This document shows, piece by piece, positions 8,043 to 16,903 of a stretch of 64,000 bases of DNA. The position numbers were made by a program, and so were the translations under genes. Location: contig NZ_BMMP01000012.1 in NCBI RefSeq assembly GCF_014645895.1, positions 1 to 64,000 on the forward strand, given 5' to 3'. This stretch comes from Streptomyces daqingensis (GTDB taxonomy: Bacteria; Actinomycetota; Actinomycetes; Streptomycetales; Streptomycetaceae). The notes under the pieces are model-generated. The model made no database searches, was not told where the DNA came from, and saw only the letters and a list, made by a program, of their open reading frames with translations. Position 1 is the stretch's first letter. Every line of letters begins with the position of its first letter.

Positions 8043-8966
8043 ATGGGGCAGGCGTGGGGTTTCGGCAGGTATGGCGGGCCTGAGGTGCAGGAGTTCTTCG
8101 ATCGTCCCGATCCCGTCCCCGGCCGAAGCGAGGTGCTGATCCGGGTCGAGGTCACCGGCGTGAACCCCCTCGACCACCTTCTGCGCTCGGGCCTGGTCGA
8201 CGGGCTCGACGGCGGGCGCCCGTTCCCCCGCGTGCTGGGCATGGAGGCGGCCGGAACGGTTCTCGCCCGGGGCGAGGACGTCAGCGGGCTCGAGGTGGGT
8301 GACGCGGTCTTCGGCTTCGCACTCACCGGTGGCGGCACGTACGCCGAGACAACGGTGCTGTCCGCGTCGAACACCGCGCGCATCCCGGAGGGTCTGTCCA
8401 CCGCCGTGGCAGCGACGCTGCCGGTGGCCGGGACGACCGCGGTGGACGTGCTCGACCAGCTCGGCCTCCCGGCCGGTGCCTCGGTCCTGGTCAACGGGGT
8501 CGGGGGCGGGGTCGGCCTCGCCGTCGCCCGCCTGGCTGCCGGGCGCGAGCTGCGTGTGATCGGTACCGGGAGTACCGCCAAACGCGAGCACGCCGAAGCC
8601 GTCGGGGCGCGGTTCGTCGATTACACGGCCGAGGACGTCGCCGCCGCGGCACGCGAGCTGGTTCCGGAGGGCTTCGACGGAATCGTCGACCTGGTGGGAG
8701 GCGCCTCGCTGCGGACGGTCGCTCCGCTTGCCCAGGACCCACGCAACGTCGTCGCCGTGGGCGACATGTCTGTGCCCGAGCTCGGTGGGCGTTTCGTCGA
8801 GCGTCGCGTCGACCGCGAGAACCTGGAGCGGTCGGCCCGGCTGGCTCTCGACGGACTCCTCGAACCCGTCATCACCGCAGTCCATCCGCTCTCCGACGCC
8901 CCGGCCGCCCTCGCCACCGTCGAGAACGGTCACACCTCGGGCAAAGTCGTCATCAAGGTGGCATGA
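8043..8966 (+). CDS. NADPH:quinone-type oxidoreductase (zinc-independent MDR family)
   Basis: 307 aa from ATG 8043, with GAGAGGCGG 7 nt upstream; a TTG at 8022 is a weaker alternative. GroES-like N-terminal domain (VTGVNPLDHLLRSG, LGMEAAGTV) then a Rossmann domain with the nucleotide motif VLVNGVGGGVG. Structural and catalytic zinc cysteines are absent, as in quinone oxidoreductases. It ends with the family's GKVVIKV. It would reduce quinones or enals with NADPH in the cytoplasm. It probably forms a stress-responsive unit with the preceding MerR gene. Confidence 0.9.
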   Translation: MGQAWGFGRYGGPEVQEFFDRPDPVPGRSEVLIRVEVTGVNPLDHLLRSGLVDGLDGGRPFPRVLGMEAAGTVLARGEDVSGLEVGDAVFGFALTGGGTYAETTVLSASNTARIPEGLSTAVAATLPVAGTTAVDVLDQLGLPAGASVLVNGVGGGVGLAVARLAAGRELRVIGTGSTAKREHAEAVGARFVDYTAEDVAAAARELVPEGFDGIVDLVGGASLRTVAPLAQDPRNVVAVGDMSVPELGGRFVERRVDRENLERSARLALDGLLEPVITAVHPLSDAPAALATVENGHTSGKVVIKVA

Positions 8967-9043
8967 GGATCCCAGCCCGTAGCCGAGGACGGCCGGGGAC
9001 GCGTGTGCTCCGTGCGTTGCGGTTGCGATGCCGGCGCGCGTGC

Positions 9044-9075
9044 GGCCGCGCGGAGACTTCCGTTGCCGCGCGGCC
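9044..9075. terminator. Hairpin between convergent genes
   Basis: A perfect 10-bp stem (GGCCGCGCGG at 9044-9053 with CCGCGCGGCC at 9066-9075) around a 12-nt loop sits in the 190-nt gap between the oxidoreductase and LacI genes, which converge. There is no U-tract, as is usual in Streptomyces. It probably terminates both transcripts. Confidence 0.55.
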
Positions 9076-9156
9076 TACTCGGCCCAGAGGCATCTTCAGC
9101 GCTGCCGGCGAGCCCGTTCGATAGGCCGGGCCGTGGTCGTCCTCTCCTTGCAGGCC

Positions 9157-10290
9157 TCACCCATGGCCTCCTCCGTGCGCGCCTGCTCTGCGGAGAGGCC
9201 GGGGTTGAGCTGAGCGGATCGCGCCAGGTTCGGTGGAGGCCGGCACGGCCTCGCGCGGGTCCGGAGCGCAGGCCGTGATCGATCCCCGCGGGTTGACTGC
9301 CATGGGGAGCCGGTGGATCGCCGGCGCCGGCTCGTCCGCCAGCAGTAGGGACACCGCCTTGGCGCCGAGTTCGTGGTGAGGCGTGTCGACAGAGGTCACG
9401 GGTGGCCGCAGCCAGGAGGGCAGTCCGGAGTCGCCGAAGGAGACGAGCGAGATGTCGTCGGGGATGCGTAACCGGCTCTCCCGCAGGGCCTGGTAGGCGC
9501 CGATGGCGAGTCTGTCGTTGCAGCAGACGACGGCCGTGGGCAGGCGAGCGGACTCGAGCAACGACCGCGTCGCCCGGTAGCCGTGTTCCGGTGCCGACCA
9601 GTCGCATTCGACGGTTCCGGCGAGCCGGGTCCCCGCCGCCGCCATCGCTGCCTCGATGCCGCTCATGCGCAACTCCCCGACGGACAGGCCTTCGTGGGCG
9701 CCGCCGGTGGCGGGGTGGCCCCCGACGACGTGGACGCCGTCACGGTGACCGGCGTCCAGCAGGAGCCGCGCCGCCTGCCTGCCCGCGGCCTCCTCGTCCG
9801 GGACGACGCAGACGGACTCGCCTGATGCGTCGAGGCAGTTGAGCAGCACGGTCGGGATACGCCGCATGTGTTCGGAGAGACGCGCCGTGCGGGTCGACAT
9901 AGCGGCGAGGATCACTCCGTCCACCTGCCGGTCGACCATCTCCTGGAGGAGTTTCTCCTCCAGCGCGGGGTCGTTGGCGGTCTCGGCGATGTAGAGCAGG
10001 TGGTCCCGCTCCAGCGCGGTCTCCAGCGCGCCTCGGATCATCTCGCCCGCGTAGTGACCGTCGCCGACGGTGTCGAAGATCAGGGCGATCGTCTGCGTCT
10101 TGCGGGTCCGCAGGCTTTGCGCGGTTCGGTTGGGGCGGTAGCCCAACTCCCGTGCGGCGTCCAGGATTCGCTGCCGCGTTCCGACCGGAATGCGTACGCC
10201 CTCCCGGCCGGAGAGCACGAATGAGGCTGCTGTCCGGGATACGCCCGCATGGCGTGCGACATCCGCCTGTGTGACCCGTAACGACGACAT
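9157..10290 (-). CDS. LacI-family transcriptional regulator
   Basis: 377 aa from ATG 10290, where AGGGGGG lies 9 nt upstream; the frame extends 19 codons further without an RBS. LacI HTH in residues 5-60 (TQADVARHAGVSRTAASFVLSG, then GYRPNRTAQSLRT), followed by a periplasmic-binding-protein-like effector domain (TQTIALIFDTVGDGHYAGEM to TSVDTPHHELG). The C-terminal 30 residues are unstructured and Ala/Gly/Pro-rich. It probably binds a sugar or sugar derivative. It is divergent from a sugar-binding lipoprotein gene 287 nt away, its likely target. A short dyad overlaps its own candidate -35 (10349-10363). Confidence 0.92.
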   Translation of the reverse strand: MSSLRVTQADVARHAGVSRTAASFVLSGREGVRIPVGTRQRILDAARELGYRPNRTAQSLRTRKTQTIALIFDTVGDGHYAGEMIRGALETALERDHLLYIAETANDPALEEKLLQEMVDRQVDGVILAAMSTRTARLSEHMRRIPTVLLNCLDASGESVCVVPDEEAAGRQAARLLLDAGHRDGVHVVGGHPATGGAHEGLSVGELRMSGIEAAMAAAGTRLAGTVECDWSAPEHGYRATRSLLESARLPTAVVCCNDRLAIGAYQALRESRLRIPDDISLVSFGDSGLPSWLRPPVTSVDTPHHELGAKAVSLLLADEPAPAIHRLPMAVNPRGSITACAPDPREAVPASTEPGAIRSAQPRPLRRAGAHGGGHG

Positions 10291-10346
10291 GAAGTGGACC
10301 CCCCTGGAAATCGTGACCGGCGAGGATCTCCCGCACATGTCAGGCA

Positions 10347-10363
10347 TGTCAAGATCAATTTGA
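10347..10363 (-). promoter_or_regulatory. Candidate lacI-type promoter element and dyad
   Basis: On the minus strand a consensus TTGACA (10352-10347) overlaps the AT-rich inverted repeat TCAA-N7-TTGA (10349-10363). No matching -10 is clear. The overlap would suit autorepression by the LacI protein, but the repeat lacks the CG centre typical of LacI operators. Confidence 0.3.
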
Positions 10364-10460
10364 GCCGACAGTGCGTCGCCGCGCCACCGTTCGCGCTCCG
10401 GTCAGTCCGTCCCCTCTCGTATCGGCGTACGAGGTGCGGTCGGCGCATGGGCTGACACAT

Positions 10461-10544
10461 GCCTGTCACTCGCTGCGAGGTTTCTGACAGCGGCCCCGTG
10501 CTCGACTGTGGCGTCCGCGAAGGGGAGCCGAGCCGCACACCTCC
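10461..10544 (+). repeat. 84-nt leader block, copy A
   Basis: This block, ending 33 nt before the lipoprotein start, matches the reverse complement of 21084-21167 at 74 of 84 positions without gaps. Each copy points toward its downstream gene. It includes the inverted half-sites CTGTCA (10463-10468) and TGACAG (10485-10490) spaced 16 nt apart. It is probably a shared promoter/regulatory element or an unrecognised leader RNA. Confidence 0.75.
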
Positions 10545-10577
10545 AGGGCACGGCAAGGCGAGGCAAGAGGAGATCAT

Positions 10578-11861
10578 GTGCGTGCCATCGAACGACGGCT
10601 GCTGCCGTGCACAGCCGTCACTGCCGCACTCGCGCTCGTCGGCGGGTGCGGTGCGAGCGCGAAGAGCGACGAGGGCGCAGCTGACGCGAAGGAGCGCGGG
10701 CCCATCACGTTCGTCTCGGGCAAGAACACCTCGGGAACGGTCGAGAAGCTGATCGCCCGCTGGAACAAGGAGCACCCCGACGAGAAGGTCACCTTCATCG
10801 GACTGCCCGAGGACGGCGACGAGCAGCGGGCGAAGATGGCCCGGAACGCGAAGCTGAAGGCGGACACCTACACGGTGCTCACGCTCGATGTCGTGTGGAC
10901 CGCCGAGTTCGCCGCGAACCGCTGGATCGACGAGATTCCCGAGAGTTCCTTCCCGTTCGACCGGACGCTCGGTGCCGTCAACGGCACGGTCAAGTACCGC
11001 GGCAAGCTGTTCGGGATGCCGTACGCCTCGGACGGCGCGCTGCTCTACTACCGCAAGGACCTGCTGAAGAAGGCGGACATCGAACCGCCCAGTACCTGGG
11101 ACGAGATGCGCGAGGCCTGCGGCAAGATCCTGCCGAAGCAGGAGGAAATGTCCTGCTACGGCGGCCAGTTCGACAAGTACGAGGGACTGACCGTCAACTT
11201 CTCCGAGGCGGTGAACTCCGCGGGCGGCCAGGTCACCGACGCCAAGGGGAACCCGCACCTGGACACGCCCGAGGCCAAGCGCGGTCTGGACAACCTGGTC
11301 AAGGGCTTCAGGGACGGCACGATGCCCGAGAAGGGCATCACGTACATGGAGGAGAACGGCCGGCAGGACTTCGAGAAGGAGCGGTTGCTCTTCTACCGCA
11401 ACTGGCCCTACCAGTACGGCGTCTCGAACACGAAGGCCAAGGGCAACAAGGTCGTCGGCAAGTTCGGCGTCGCTCCGATACCCGGCGAGAAGGGCACAGG
11501 AGCCTCCTCCCTCGGCGGCCACAATCTCGCCCTGTCCTCCTCCGCCCGCAACAAGGCCACCGCGCTGGACTTCATGCGTTACATGACCGACGAGAAGGGC
11601 GCGCGGCTGCGGCTCGCCAAGGCGACGCAGGCGCCCGTCTTCGAGAAGGTGTACGACGACCCGAAGCTGGCGGAGGACTTCCCGTGGCTGCCGGTGCTGA
11701 AGAAGTCCATCCTCGGCGCCGAGCAGAGGCCGCGCGTGGTGCGTTACGGAGAGGCCAGCAAGGCAATCCAGCGGGAGGTGCACGCCGCGCTGACCGGAAA
11801 GAAGAGCTCCGCGGCGGCACTTGAGAGCCTCCAGAAGGAGCTCAAGGCGCTCAAGCCCTGA
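10578..11861 (+). CDS. Extracellular sugar-binding lipoprotein (ABC transporter, family 1)
   Basis: 427 aa from GTG 10578 with AGAGGAGA just upstream. A lipoprotein signal peptide ends in the lipobox VGGC with the lipidated Cys at 24. The mature part has the family 1 solute-binding fold: ITFVSGKNTSGTVEKLIARWN, DVVWTAEFAANRW, the YRGKLFGMPYASDGALLYYRKDLL hinge region, PSTWDEM, and DFMRYMTDEKGARL. It resembles maltose/trehalose-type binding proteins and would deliver a sugar to an ABC importer at the outer membrane face. No permease or ATPase gene is adjacent, so it must work with components encoded elsewhere. The divergent LacI gene is the likely regulator. Confidence 0.9.
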   Translation: MRAIERRLLPCTAVTAALALVGGCGASAKSDEGAADAKERGPITFVSGKNTSGTVEKLIARWNKEHPDEKVTFIGLPEDGDEQRAKMARNAKLKADTYTVLTLDVVWTAEFAANRWIDEIPESSFPFDRTLGAVNGTVKYRGKLFGMPYASDGALLYYRKDLLKKADIEPPSTWDEMREACGKILPKQEEMSCYGGQFDKYEGLTVNFSEAVNSAGGQVTDAKGNPHLDTPEAKRGLDNLVKGFRDGTMPEKGITYMEENGRQDFEKERLLFYRNWPYQYGVSNTKAKGNKVVGKFGVAPIPGEKGTGASSLGGHNLALSSSARNKATALDFMRYMTDEKGARLRLAKATQAPVFEKVYDDPKLAEDFPWLPVLKKSILGAEQRPRVVRYGEASKAIQREVHAALTGKKSSAAALESLQKELKALKP

Positions 11862-11880
11862 GCCCGCCTCCACGAACTCC

Positions 11881-11933
11881 GGCTGTACGCCTTCGCCCCC
11901 CTGCCGCTGGTAGGGGGGCGAAGGCGTACAGCC
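11881..11933 (+). terminator. Very strong hairpin after the lipoprotein gene
   Basis: A perfect 22-bp stem (11881-11902 with 11912-11933) encloses a 9-nt loop, starting 19 nt after the lipoprotein stop. It has no U-tract. It separates the lipoprotein gene from the convergent glycoconjugate operon that ends at 12153 and could terminate both. Confidence 0.8.
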
Positions 11934-12152
11934 AGTTCACCCGGCCGTGTCGCCCCCATGTCCGGGCGGTGCGCGCCGCGCCCGGGTCCCCGACCATCGA
12001 CTCCGTGCAGCAACGGACCGGTTCGGCCCCGCCGCCTCGGGTCGCTGCTGGGGTCGCCGGCCGGGGTCGCCGGGTAAGGCCCGAGCAGCACACAGGCGGG
12101 GCACACCTCCCGCGCCCAGGGTGACCGGCGGTTCGAGACCTGCCGTCCGGCG

Positions 12153-13124
12153 TCACCCCGAGTGGGGAAGCTCGGCGGCGCTTTCCGTGACGGCTCCGGG
12201 GCGCCGGCGTCGGGAGACCATCGTCACTGCGCACACGCCGCTCGCCAGCAGATCCGTCACCAGGCAGACGGCGCGGCTGGCCACGGCCACGGCCGTGGCC
12301 GCGGTGACGGGCAGCACCAGGGACAGCGTCCCGATCAGGACCATCTCCCGGATCAGGGCGCCGTCGGGCAGTACCACGACGACCGAGCTGAGCCCCGTGG
12401 CCAGCGCGAACGCTCCGATGCTCACCACCAGGGACTCCCCCACGGGTGCGCCCATGGCGAGCGTGAGCAGCCACAGGTGGAGTCCGGAGACCAGACGGCA
12501 GGCGAGCTGCCAGCTGACGGCCGCGCGGATCTGCTGTCCCGAGCCGGATGTGGTCAGTTCGCGGCGCAGCAGGCGGGCGCCGGCCTGCGCGGCCCGGCCC
12601 ACCAGCGACGGCCGCACCATCACGACGGCCAGCGTCGCGGCGGGGAGCAGCAGGAGCCAGCTCCAGTCGCCGAGCATCGGGGGCGCGGCCAGGCTCCCGA
12701 CGACCATCCCGGTCAGCAGCACGATCGGGATGTTGAGAAGCCAGACAGCGACGGTGACGAGCCCTCCGACACCGACACTCCTGGCAAGCCGCGCGTGGGT
12801 GAGCACCACCCAGAGCGCCCCGGGCGCGTACTTGGCGCTCATCCCGACGAAGTAGACCCCGGCGGCGGTGCGGCGGGGCAGGGGATGCCCGAGATCGGCG
12901 AGGACGCTGCGCCAGGACATCATGGCGCACAGCAGCGCTGCCACGTTGACCACGCAGGAGGCCAGCAGGAAGGGCAGTGCCTCGAGGGTCACCATGGGGC
13001 GCGTGGCCGACCAGTCCTGTCCGCGGAGGGCCAGGACGAGGCCGGCGACGATGACGCAGGCCAGTGCCCAGCCGGCGAGCATCCGCCAGCGTGGCCGCCA
13101 CCCGCGGCGGCTGGTGTCATCCAC
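12153..13124 (-). CDS. Flippase-like integral membrane protein (lysylphosphatidylglycerol-synthase TM family)
   Basis: 323 aa from GTG 13124, overlapping the stop of the preceding glycosyltransferase gene by 8 nt. About eight hydrophobic segments, with the family's pattern of long TM helices and short charged loops (FVGMSAKYAPGALWVVLTHARLARSVG, then VVLPDGALIREMVLIG). LPG-synthase-TM (formerly UPF0104) proteins without the synthase domain are found next to polyprenyl-sugar genes and are thought to act as lipid flippases. Last gene of the seven-gene operon. It probably moves the lipid-linked product across the membrane (inference). Confidence 0.8.
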   Translation of the reverse strand: MDDTSRRGWRPRWRMLAGWALACVIVAGLVLALRGQDWSATRPMVTLEALPFLLASCVVNVAALLCAMMSWRSVLADLGHPLPRRTAAGVYFVGMSAKYAPGALWVVLTHARLARSVGVGGLVTVAVWLLNIPIVLLTGMVVGSLAAPPMLGDWSWLLLLPAATLAVVMVRPSLVGRAAQAGARLLRRELTTSGSGQQIRAAVSWQLACRLVSGLHLWLLTLAMGAPVGESLVVSIGAFALATGLSSVVVVLPDGALIREMVLIGTLSLVLPVTAATAVAVASRAVCLVTDLLASGVCAVTMVSRRRRPGAVTESAAELPHSG

Positions 13125-14490
13125 GGCTGGGCTCCCGGCGCGTCAGGCTCTCGTACAGTCCGAGAGTGCGGGTGACGGTGTCGGGCCAGCGGAAGTTCTG
13201 ACGGGCGTGGGCCCGGCCGCGGGCGGCCAGCCGTGCGGCTGCGACGGGGTCGTCCAGCAACTGGCAGACGAGGGCGGCCAGTTCGTCGGGGGTGTCGCCG
13301 CTCATCCGCAGCGCCGCCTGACCGCCCCCGCGCTCGTCGTCGGAGATCAGCGCGGAGAAGCCGGAGCCGAGCACCACCGGGGCGGCGAGGGCCATCGCCT
13401 CGACCGAGACGAGCCCGAACGGCTCGTAACGGGAGGGGAAGACGCAGACGTCGGCGGCGAGGTAGTGGCGCCGCACCTCCTCCTGGGGCAGGTAGCGGTG
13501 GTAGACGTGCGTCCGGTCCCCGATGCCGAGTTCGGTGACCAGCCGGTCCACCGCGGCGTCCTGGTCCGTGCCGGCGAGGCCCACTCCGAGCATCACCAGC
13601 TGGACGCCGGGGTGGCGGCGGGCTATCGCGGGCAGGGCGCGCAGCAGCGTGGGCACGCCCTTGACCGAGCTGAGGCGGCCGGCGAAGACCAGCAGCGGAG
13701 CGTCGGGGGGAAGCCCGAACTCCTCGCGGAGCCCCGTCCGCGCCCGCTCCCGCTCGTGGACGGGTTCCGCGTCGCCGGCGTCCGGATCGGCCGGGTCGGC
13801 GCCGGTCTCGCAGCCGTGCGGGACGACGTCGATGCGGTCCCCACGCCAGCCGTGTGCCACGGCCAGCCGGCCCAGCTCCGGGGTGGGCACGACGATCCGG
13901 GACGCGAATCGGGCGAGCAGCCGCTGAGCGGTCTCGATCAGCCGGAAGGGGTCGGTGACGTCGGGCTGGTCGGCCATGGTCATCTCGGTGTTGTGGACGT
14001 GGTAGACCACGGGCAGCCGCAGCAGGCCGGCCGCGAGGATCCCGGCGACGGCGCTCTGCCAGTCGTGCACGGCCACCACCGTCCCCGGCCGGCGGGCCCG
14101 CACGAGCGCGGGCAGCGTCGCCAGGTTGAAGGCGAGCAGGGAGAGCGCGAACAGGGCCCGGCCGCTGGGCGCCAGATGGTTCTTCGGCGCCGCGATGCGC
14201 CGTTTGAGCCAGCGCGGCAGCCAGGGCCGCCGGATCGTCACGGAGCCGTTCCGTTCCCGGCGGGCGAGGTTCTCCGGGCAGTTCAGGGTGTAAAGCGTCA
14301 ACGGCACGTCGCCGCGCTCCTGTTGGAGGCACTGGACGAACCGCTGCGCGTACTCCGCCAGGCCGCCCAGGGTCCACGGCGGGTACTGGTGACAGACCAC
14401 CACCACCCGCCGCAGCGGGGAGGGCGGTGTGGCGGTGCCGAGGCCCGGGCCTGGGTGACTCGACGGGACGGGGCGACTCAAGTGGACCAT
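13117..14490 (-). CDS. Glycosyltransferase family 4
   Basis: 457 aa from ATG 14490, preceded by GAAGAGAGG; longer in-frame starts lack an RBS. GT-B fold: the N-terminal acceptor domain opens with VVVVCHQYPPWTLGGLAEYAQR, and the donor domain contains LVFAGRLSSVKGVPTLL and the EX7E motif in YEPFGLVSVEAMA. The family uses nucleotide-activated sugars with retention. Its 3' end overlaps the flippase-like gene by 8 nt, so the two are translationally coupled; the 161-nt gap to the upstream UbiA gene is the widest in the operon. Acceptor is probably a polyprenyl-linked sugar made by the neighbours. Confidence 0.9.
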   Translation of the reverse strand: MVHLSRPVPSSHPGPGLGTATPPSPLRRVVVVCHQYPPWTLGGLAEYAQRFVQCLQQERGDVPLTLYTLNCPENLARRERNGSVTIRRPWLPRWLKRRIAAPKNHLAPSGRALFALSLLAFNLATLPALVRARRPGTVVAVHDWQSAVAGILAAGLLRLPVVYHVHNTEMTMADQPDVTDPFRLIETAQRLLARFASRIVVPTPELGRLAVAHGWRGDRIDVVPHGCETGADPADPDAGDAEPVHERERARTGLREEFGLPPDAPLLVFAGRLSSVKGVPTLLRALPAIARRHPGVQLVMLGVGLAGTDQDAAVDRLVTELGIGDRTHVYHRYLPQEEVRRHYLAADVCVFPSRYEPFGLVSVEAMALAAPVVLGSGFSALISDDERGGGQAALRMSGDTPDELAALVCQLLDDPVAAARLAARGRAHARQNFRWPDTVTRTLGLYESLTRREPSRG

Positions 14491-14651
14491 CCTCTCTTCG
14501 CAGCCCTCACGGGCGGGGTTGTGCCTCTCGAGCCGCGGTCGGCGCACGGCCGGCGCCCCGCTGATGCCTCCGCCGGACGGTTCGCGGGCCGCGCCGAAGG
14601 ACAGGGACATGCGTGCGGGCCCGGGAACGTGTCGGCGTGGTGCCGGTGTGC

Positions 14652-15701
14652 TCACAGAACCCGGCCGGCGGTCAGGCAGGCCAGCCAGAGCACGGCGTTG
14701 ATCAGGAGCGGCACGTCCGTGAGCACGTCCTGCCCGGGTTCGCCGCCGCTGCGGTCCACCGCCAGCAACTGCGCGTACCGGCACAGGGCGAAGACGGCGA
14801 ACGGCACGGTGACGACGGCCAGTACGGAGCTGTGCGGATGCGGCGCGGAGAGGACGAACAGTTCGTAGCTGATCAGCGTGGCCGCCAGCAGCACGGCCAT
14901 GAGCTGGTCGAGAAGCGGGACCGAGTAGCCGGAGAGGGCGGGCCGCTGCGCCGCCGCCTGCCCCCGGAGGGTCGCCGTCTCCAGTTCGTGCCGCCGCTTG
15001 CCGAGCGACATCAGCAGACAGGTGCAGTACACGCAGATGATCAGGGCGGGGTTGAACGGCGCCGCCACCACGAGGCAGCCCGCGACGGCCCGCAGCACGA
15101 ACCCCGTGGCGACGACGCTGACGTCGACCAGCGGATAGTGCTTCAGCACCAGGCAGTACGCCAGGTTGAGCACCGCGTACCCGCCGACGGCCGCCTGCGC
15201 GGGCAGGGGCAGGAGCGCTCCGCCGGCCGCCAGCGTCGCCAGGCAGCCCGCGCCCAGCAGCAGCGCGCCCAGCGGTCCGACCTTCCCGGAGGCCAGCGGA
15301 CGGTGCCGCTTGACGGGGTGCAGCCGGTCCTGCTCCCGGTCGAGCCAGTCGTTGAGGACGTAGACCGCCGCGGACGCCGCCGTGAACGTGACGACCGTCG
15401 CCAGCGCCCAGGCCAGATGCCGCAGGACCGCCGCCGGGTCCACCGCGAGCGGCGCGATGAGCACGAAGACGTTCTTCACCCACTGGCGGGGGCGCAGCAG
15501 CACCAGCGCCGCGGGTATGCGCGTCCGGGGTGCCGCGACGGGGGACGGGCCGTCCTCCGTCGGAGCGTGCGCGCCGTTCCCGGAGCGGACGGATTCCGGG
15601 ACCAGCGGCACGGGCGGCACGGCCTGCCGCTGACCGGGCACGGCGGGCGCGGCCGGGCCGCGCCGTTCCCCCACGGTGTCCCCGCCGCCGGGCCGCTTCA
15701 C
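14652..15701 (-). CDS. UbiA-family prenyltransferase, decaprenyl-phosphate phosphoribosyltransferase-like
   Basis: 349 aa from GTG 15701, overlapping the stop of the upstream glycosyltransferase by 4 nt (GTGA). After a disordered N-terminus of about 60 residues come LRPRQWVKNVFVL and the Asp-rich motif YVLNDWLDREQDRLHP, followed by KRHRPLASGKV; eight or so TM helices follow. These motifs are those of DPPR synthase (Rv3806c/UbiA of mycobacteria), which joins 5-phosphoribosyl pyrophosphate to decaprenyl phosphate. In non-mycolata the product need not become arabinofuranose. With the SDR, EEP-type protein and two GTs it suggests a polyprenyl-phospho-pentose glycan donor. Strong family call, moderate substrate call. 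Confidence 0.88.
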   Translation of the reverse strand: MKRPGGGDTVGERRGPAAPAVPGQRQAVPPVPLVPESVRSGNGAHAPTEDGPSPVAAPRTRIPAALVLLRPRQWVKNVFVLIAPLAVDPAAVLRHLAWALATVVTFTAASAAVYVLNDWLDREQDRLHPVKRHRPLASGKVGPLGALLLGAGCLATLAAGGALLPLPAQAAVGGYAVLNLAYCLVLKHYPLVDVSVVATGFVLRAVAGCLVVAAPFNPALIICVYCTCLLMSLGKRRHELETATLRGQAAAQRPALSGYSVPLLDQLMAVLLAATLISYELFVLSAPHPHSSVLAVVTVPFAVFALCRYAQLLAVDRSGGEPGQDVLTDVPLLINAVLWLACLTAGRVL

Positions 15702-16834
15702 GACCGGCTGCCGCTCAGGAGCTGCCGGAACGCCTCTTCGTGCGCGTCGAGGAAGGCGTCGCCGCCGAAGAGCTTCGTCGCCGCCTCCCGTCCGGCGTCC
15801 CGGTCCTCGGCCGGCATCCGGGCCAGCTCCACGATCGCCTCGCGCAGGGCGTCCGGGTCGCGCGGCGGTACGAGCCGGCCGAAGCCCGTGGCCGCCACCG
15901 GGTAGCGGGAGCCGGGGAGTTCGGTGCTCACGGGCGGGATGCCCGCCATCATCGCCTCGACCTGGACGATGCCGAACGACTCCGAGATCGACGGCAGCGC
16001 GAACACGTCGATCGACGCGTAGAAGTCCCGTACGGCCTCGCCGCGCAGCAGCCCCGTGAAGCGGATGCGCGAGTCGTCGCCGGCCTCGGCCCGCAACTGG
16101 TCGATGTTGCTGCCGCCCGCGACGGTGGCGTAGTCACCCGCGATCAGCAGCCGCGCGTCGGGGTCGTCGTGGGAGCGGAAGGCGCGGATGAGGTACTCGA
16201 TGCCCTTGTCCACGGTGATCCGGCCCATGAAGCCGACGTGCAGCCCGTCGCCGTCCCGCATCCTGGGCGTACCGCCGTTGCGGTCCACACACGGGGAGGA
16301 GATGGGTGCCAGGCGGCGGCGCCGGATCGTCGGCCAGATGCGCGAACCGTGCGCCTGGTCCTCGCTGTTGGTGATGACGAGGTCCGCCTTGCGTACCGCC
16401 GACTTGCAGGTCTGGTCGACGGCCCACATCCCGAAGCGGTTCACCGGGTTGTCGGGCAGGAAGACGTCGATGTGGTACGTCACGACCAGCCGGGCCCGGC
16501 GCCTGAGCGCGGCGACGAACCCTGCCTCGGGATTGGGCAGATGCATGTGCAGGATGTCGGAGCGCGCCGCGAGCCGCCCTGCCAGCAGCGGGAGTTGGGG
16601 ACTGACGAAGCCCCGGCTGATCTTCGCGAGTACCGGCGCCCGGAAGACGTGGACGCCGTTGACGACCTCGTACCGGGCGAGCGCGGGATCGTGCTGGTAG
16701 CAGGCGACCGCGACCTTCCAGCCGCGCGCGGCGAGCCCTTCGGCGGTGAGCCGTGCGGCCTCCGTCAGCCCGCTGACGTACGGCGTGTAGTAGTCGAGCA
16801 TCACCGTCACGTCGAACCTGTCGGGTTGCAGCAC
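15698..16834 (-). CDS. Glycosyltransferase family 4 (PimB-like GT-B)
   Basis: 378 aa from GTG 16834 with AAGGAAGGG 6 nt upstream. N-terminal domain: VMLDYYTPYVSGLTEAAR and HMHLPNPEAG. C-terminal donor-binding domain: GFMGRITVDKGIEYLI and the EX7E motif within SESFGIVQVEAMM. The family transfers sugars from nucleotide donors with retention, usually at the inner face of the membrane. It lies 69 nt downstream of the EEP-type gene and overlaps the UbiA gene by 4 nt. The GxxSGLTE start resembles that of membrane-lipid mannosyltransferases, but donor and acceptor are unknown. Confidence 0.9.
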   Translation of the reverse strand: MLQPDRFDVTVMLDYYTPYVSGLTEAARLTAEGLAARGWKVAVACYQHDPALARYEVVNGVHVFRAPVLAKISRGFVSPQLPLLAGRLAARSDILHMHLPNPEAGFVAALRRRARLVVTYHIDVFLPDNPVNRFGMWAVDQTCKSAVRKADLVITNSEDQAHGSRIWPTIRRRRLAPISSPCVDRNGGTPRMRDGDGLHVGFMGRITVDKGIEYLIRAFRSHDDPDARLLIAGDYATVAGGSNIDQLRAEAGDDSRIRFTGLLRGEAVRDFYASIDVFALPSISESFGIVQVEAMMAGIPPVSTELPGSRYPVAATGFGRLVPPRDPDALREAIVELARMPAEDRDAGREAATKLFGGDAFLDAHEEAFRQLLSGSRS

Positions 16835-16903
16835 GGTGTTCCCTTCCTTCGTCGTGGATGTGGCCGGGAGTGGTGCGGTGCGGTGCGGTGTGCGGGGCTG
16901 ACG

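Noticed and set aside
12868..14868. Plus-strand open frame opposite the second GT4 gene
   Set aside because: Low-complexity translation, no RBS, opposite a clear glycosyltransferase.
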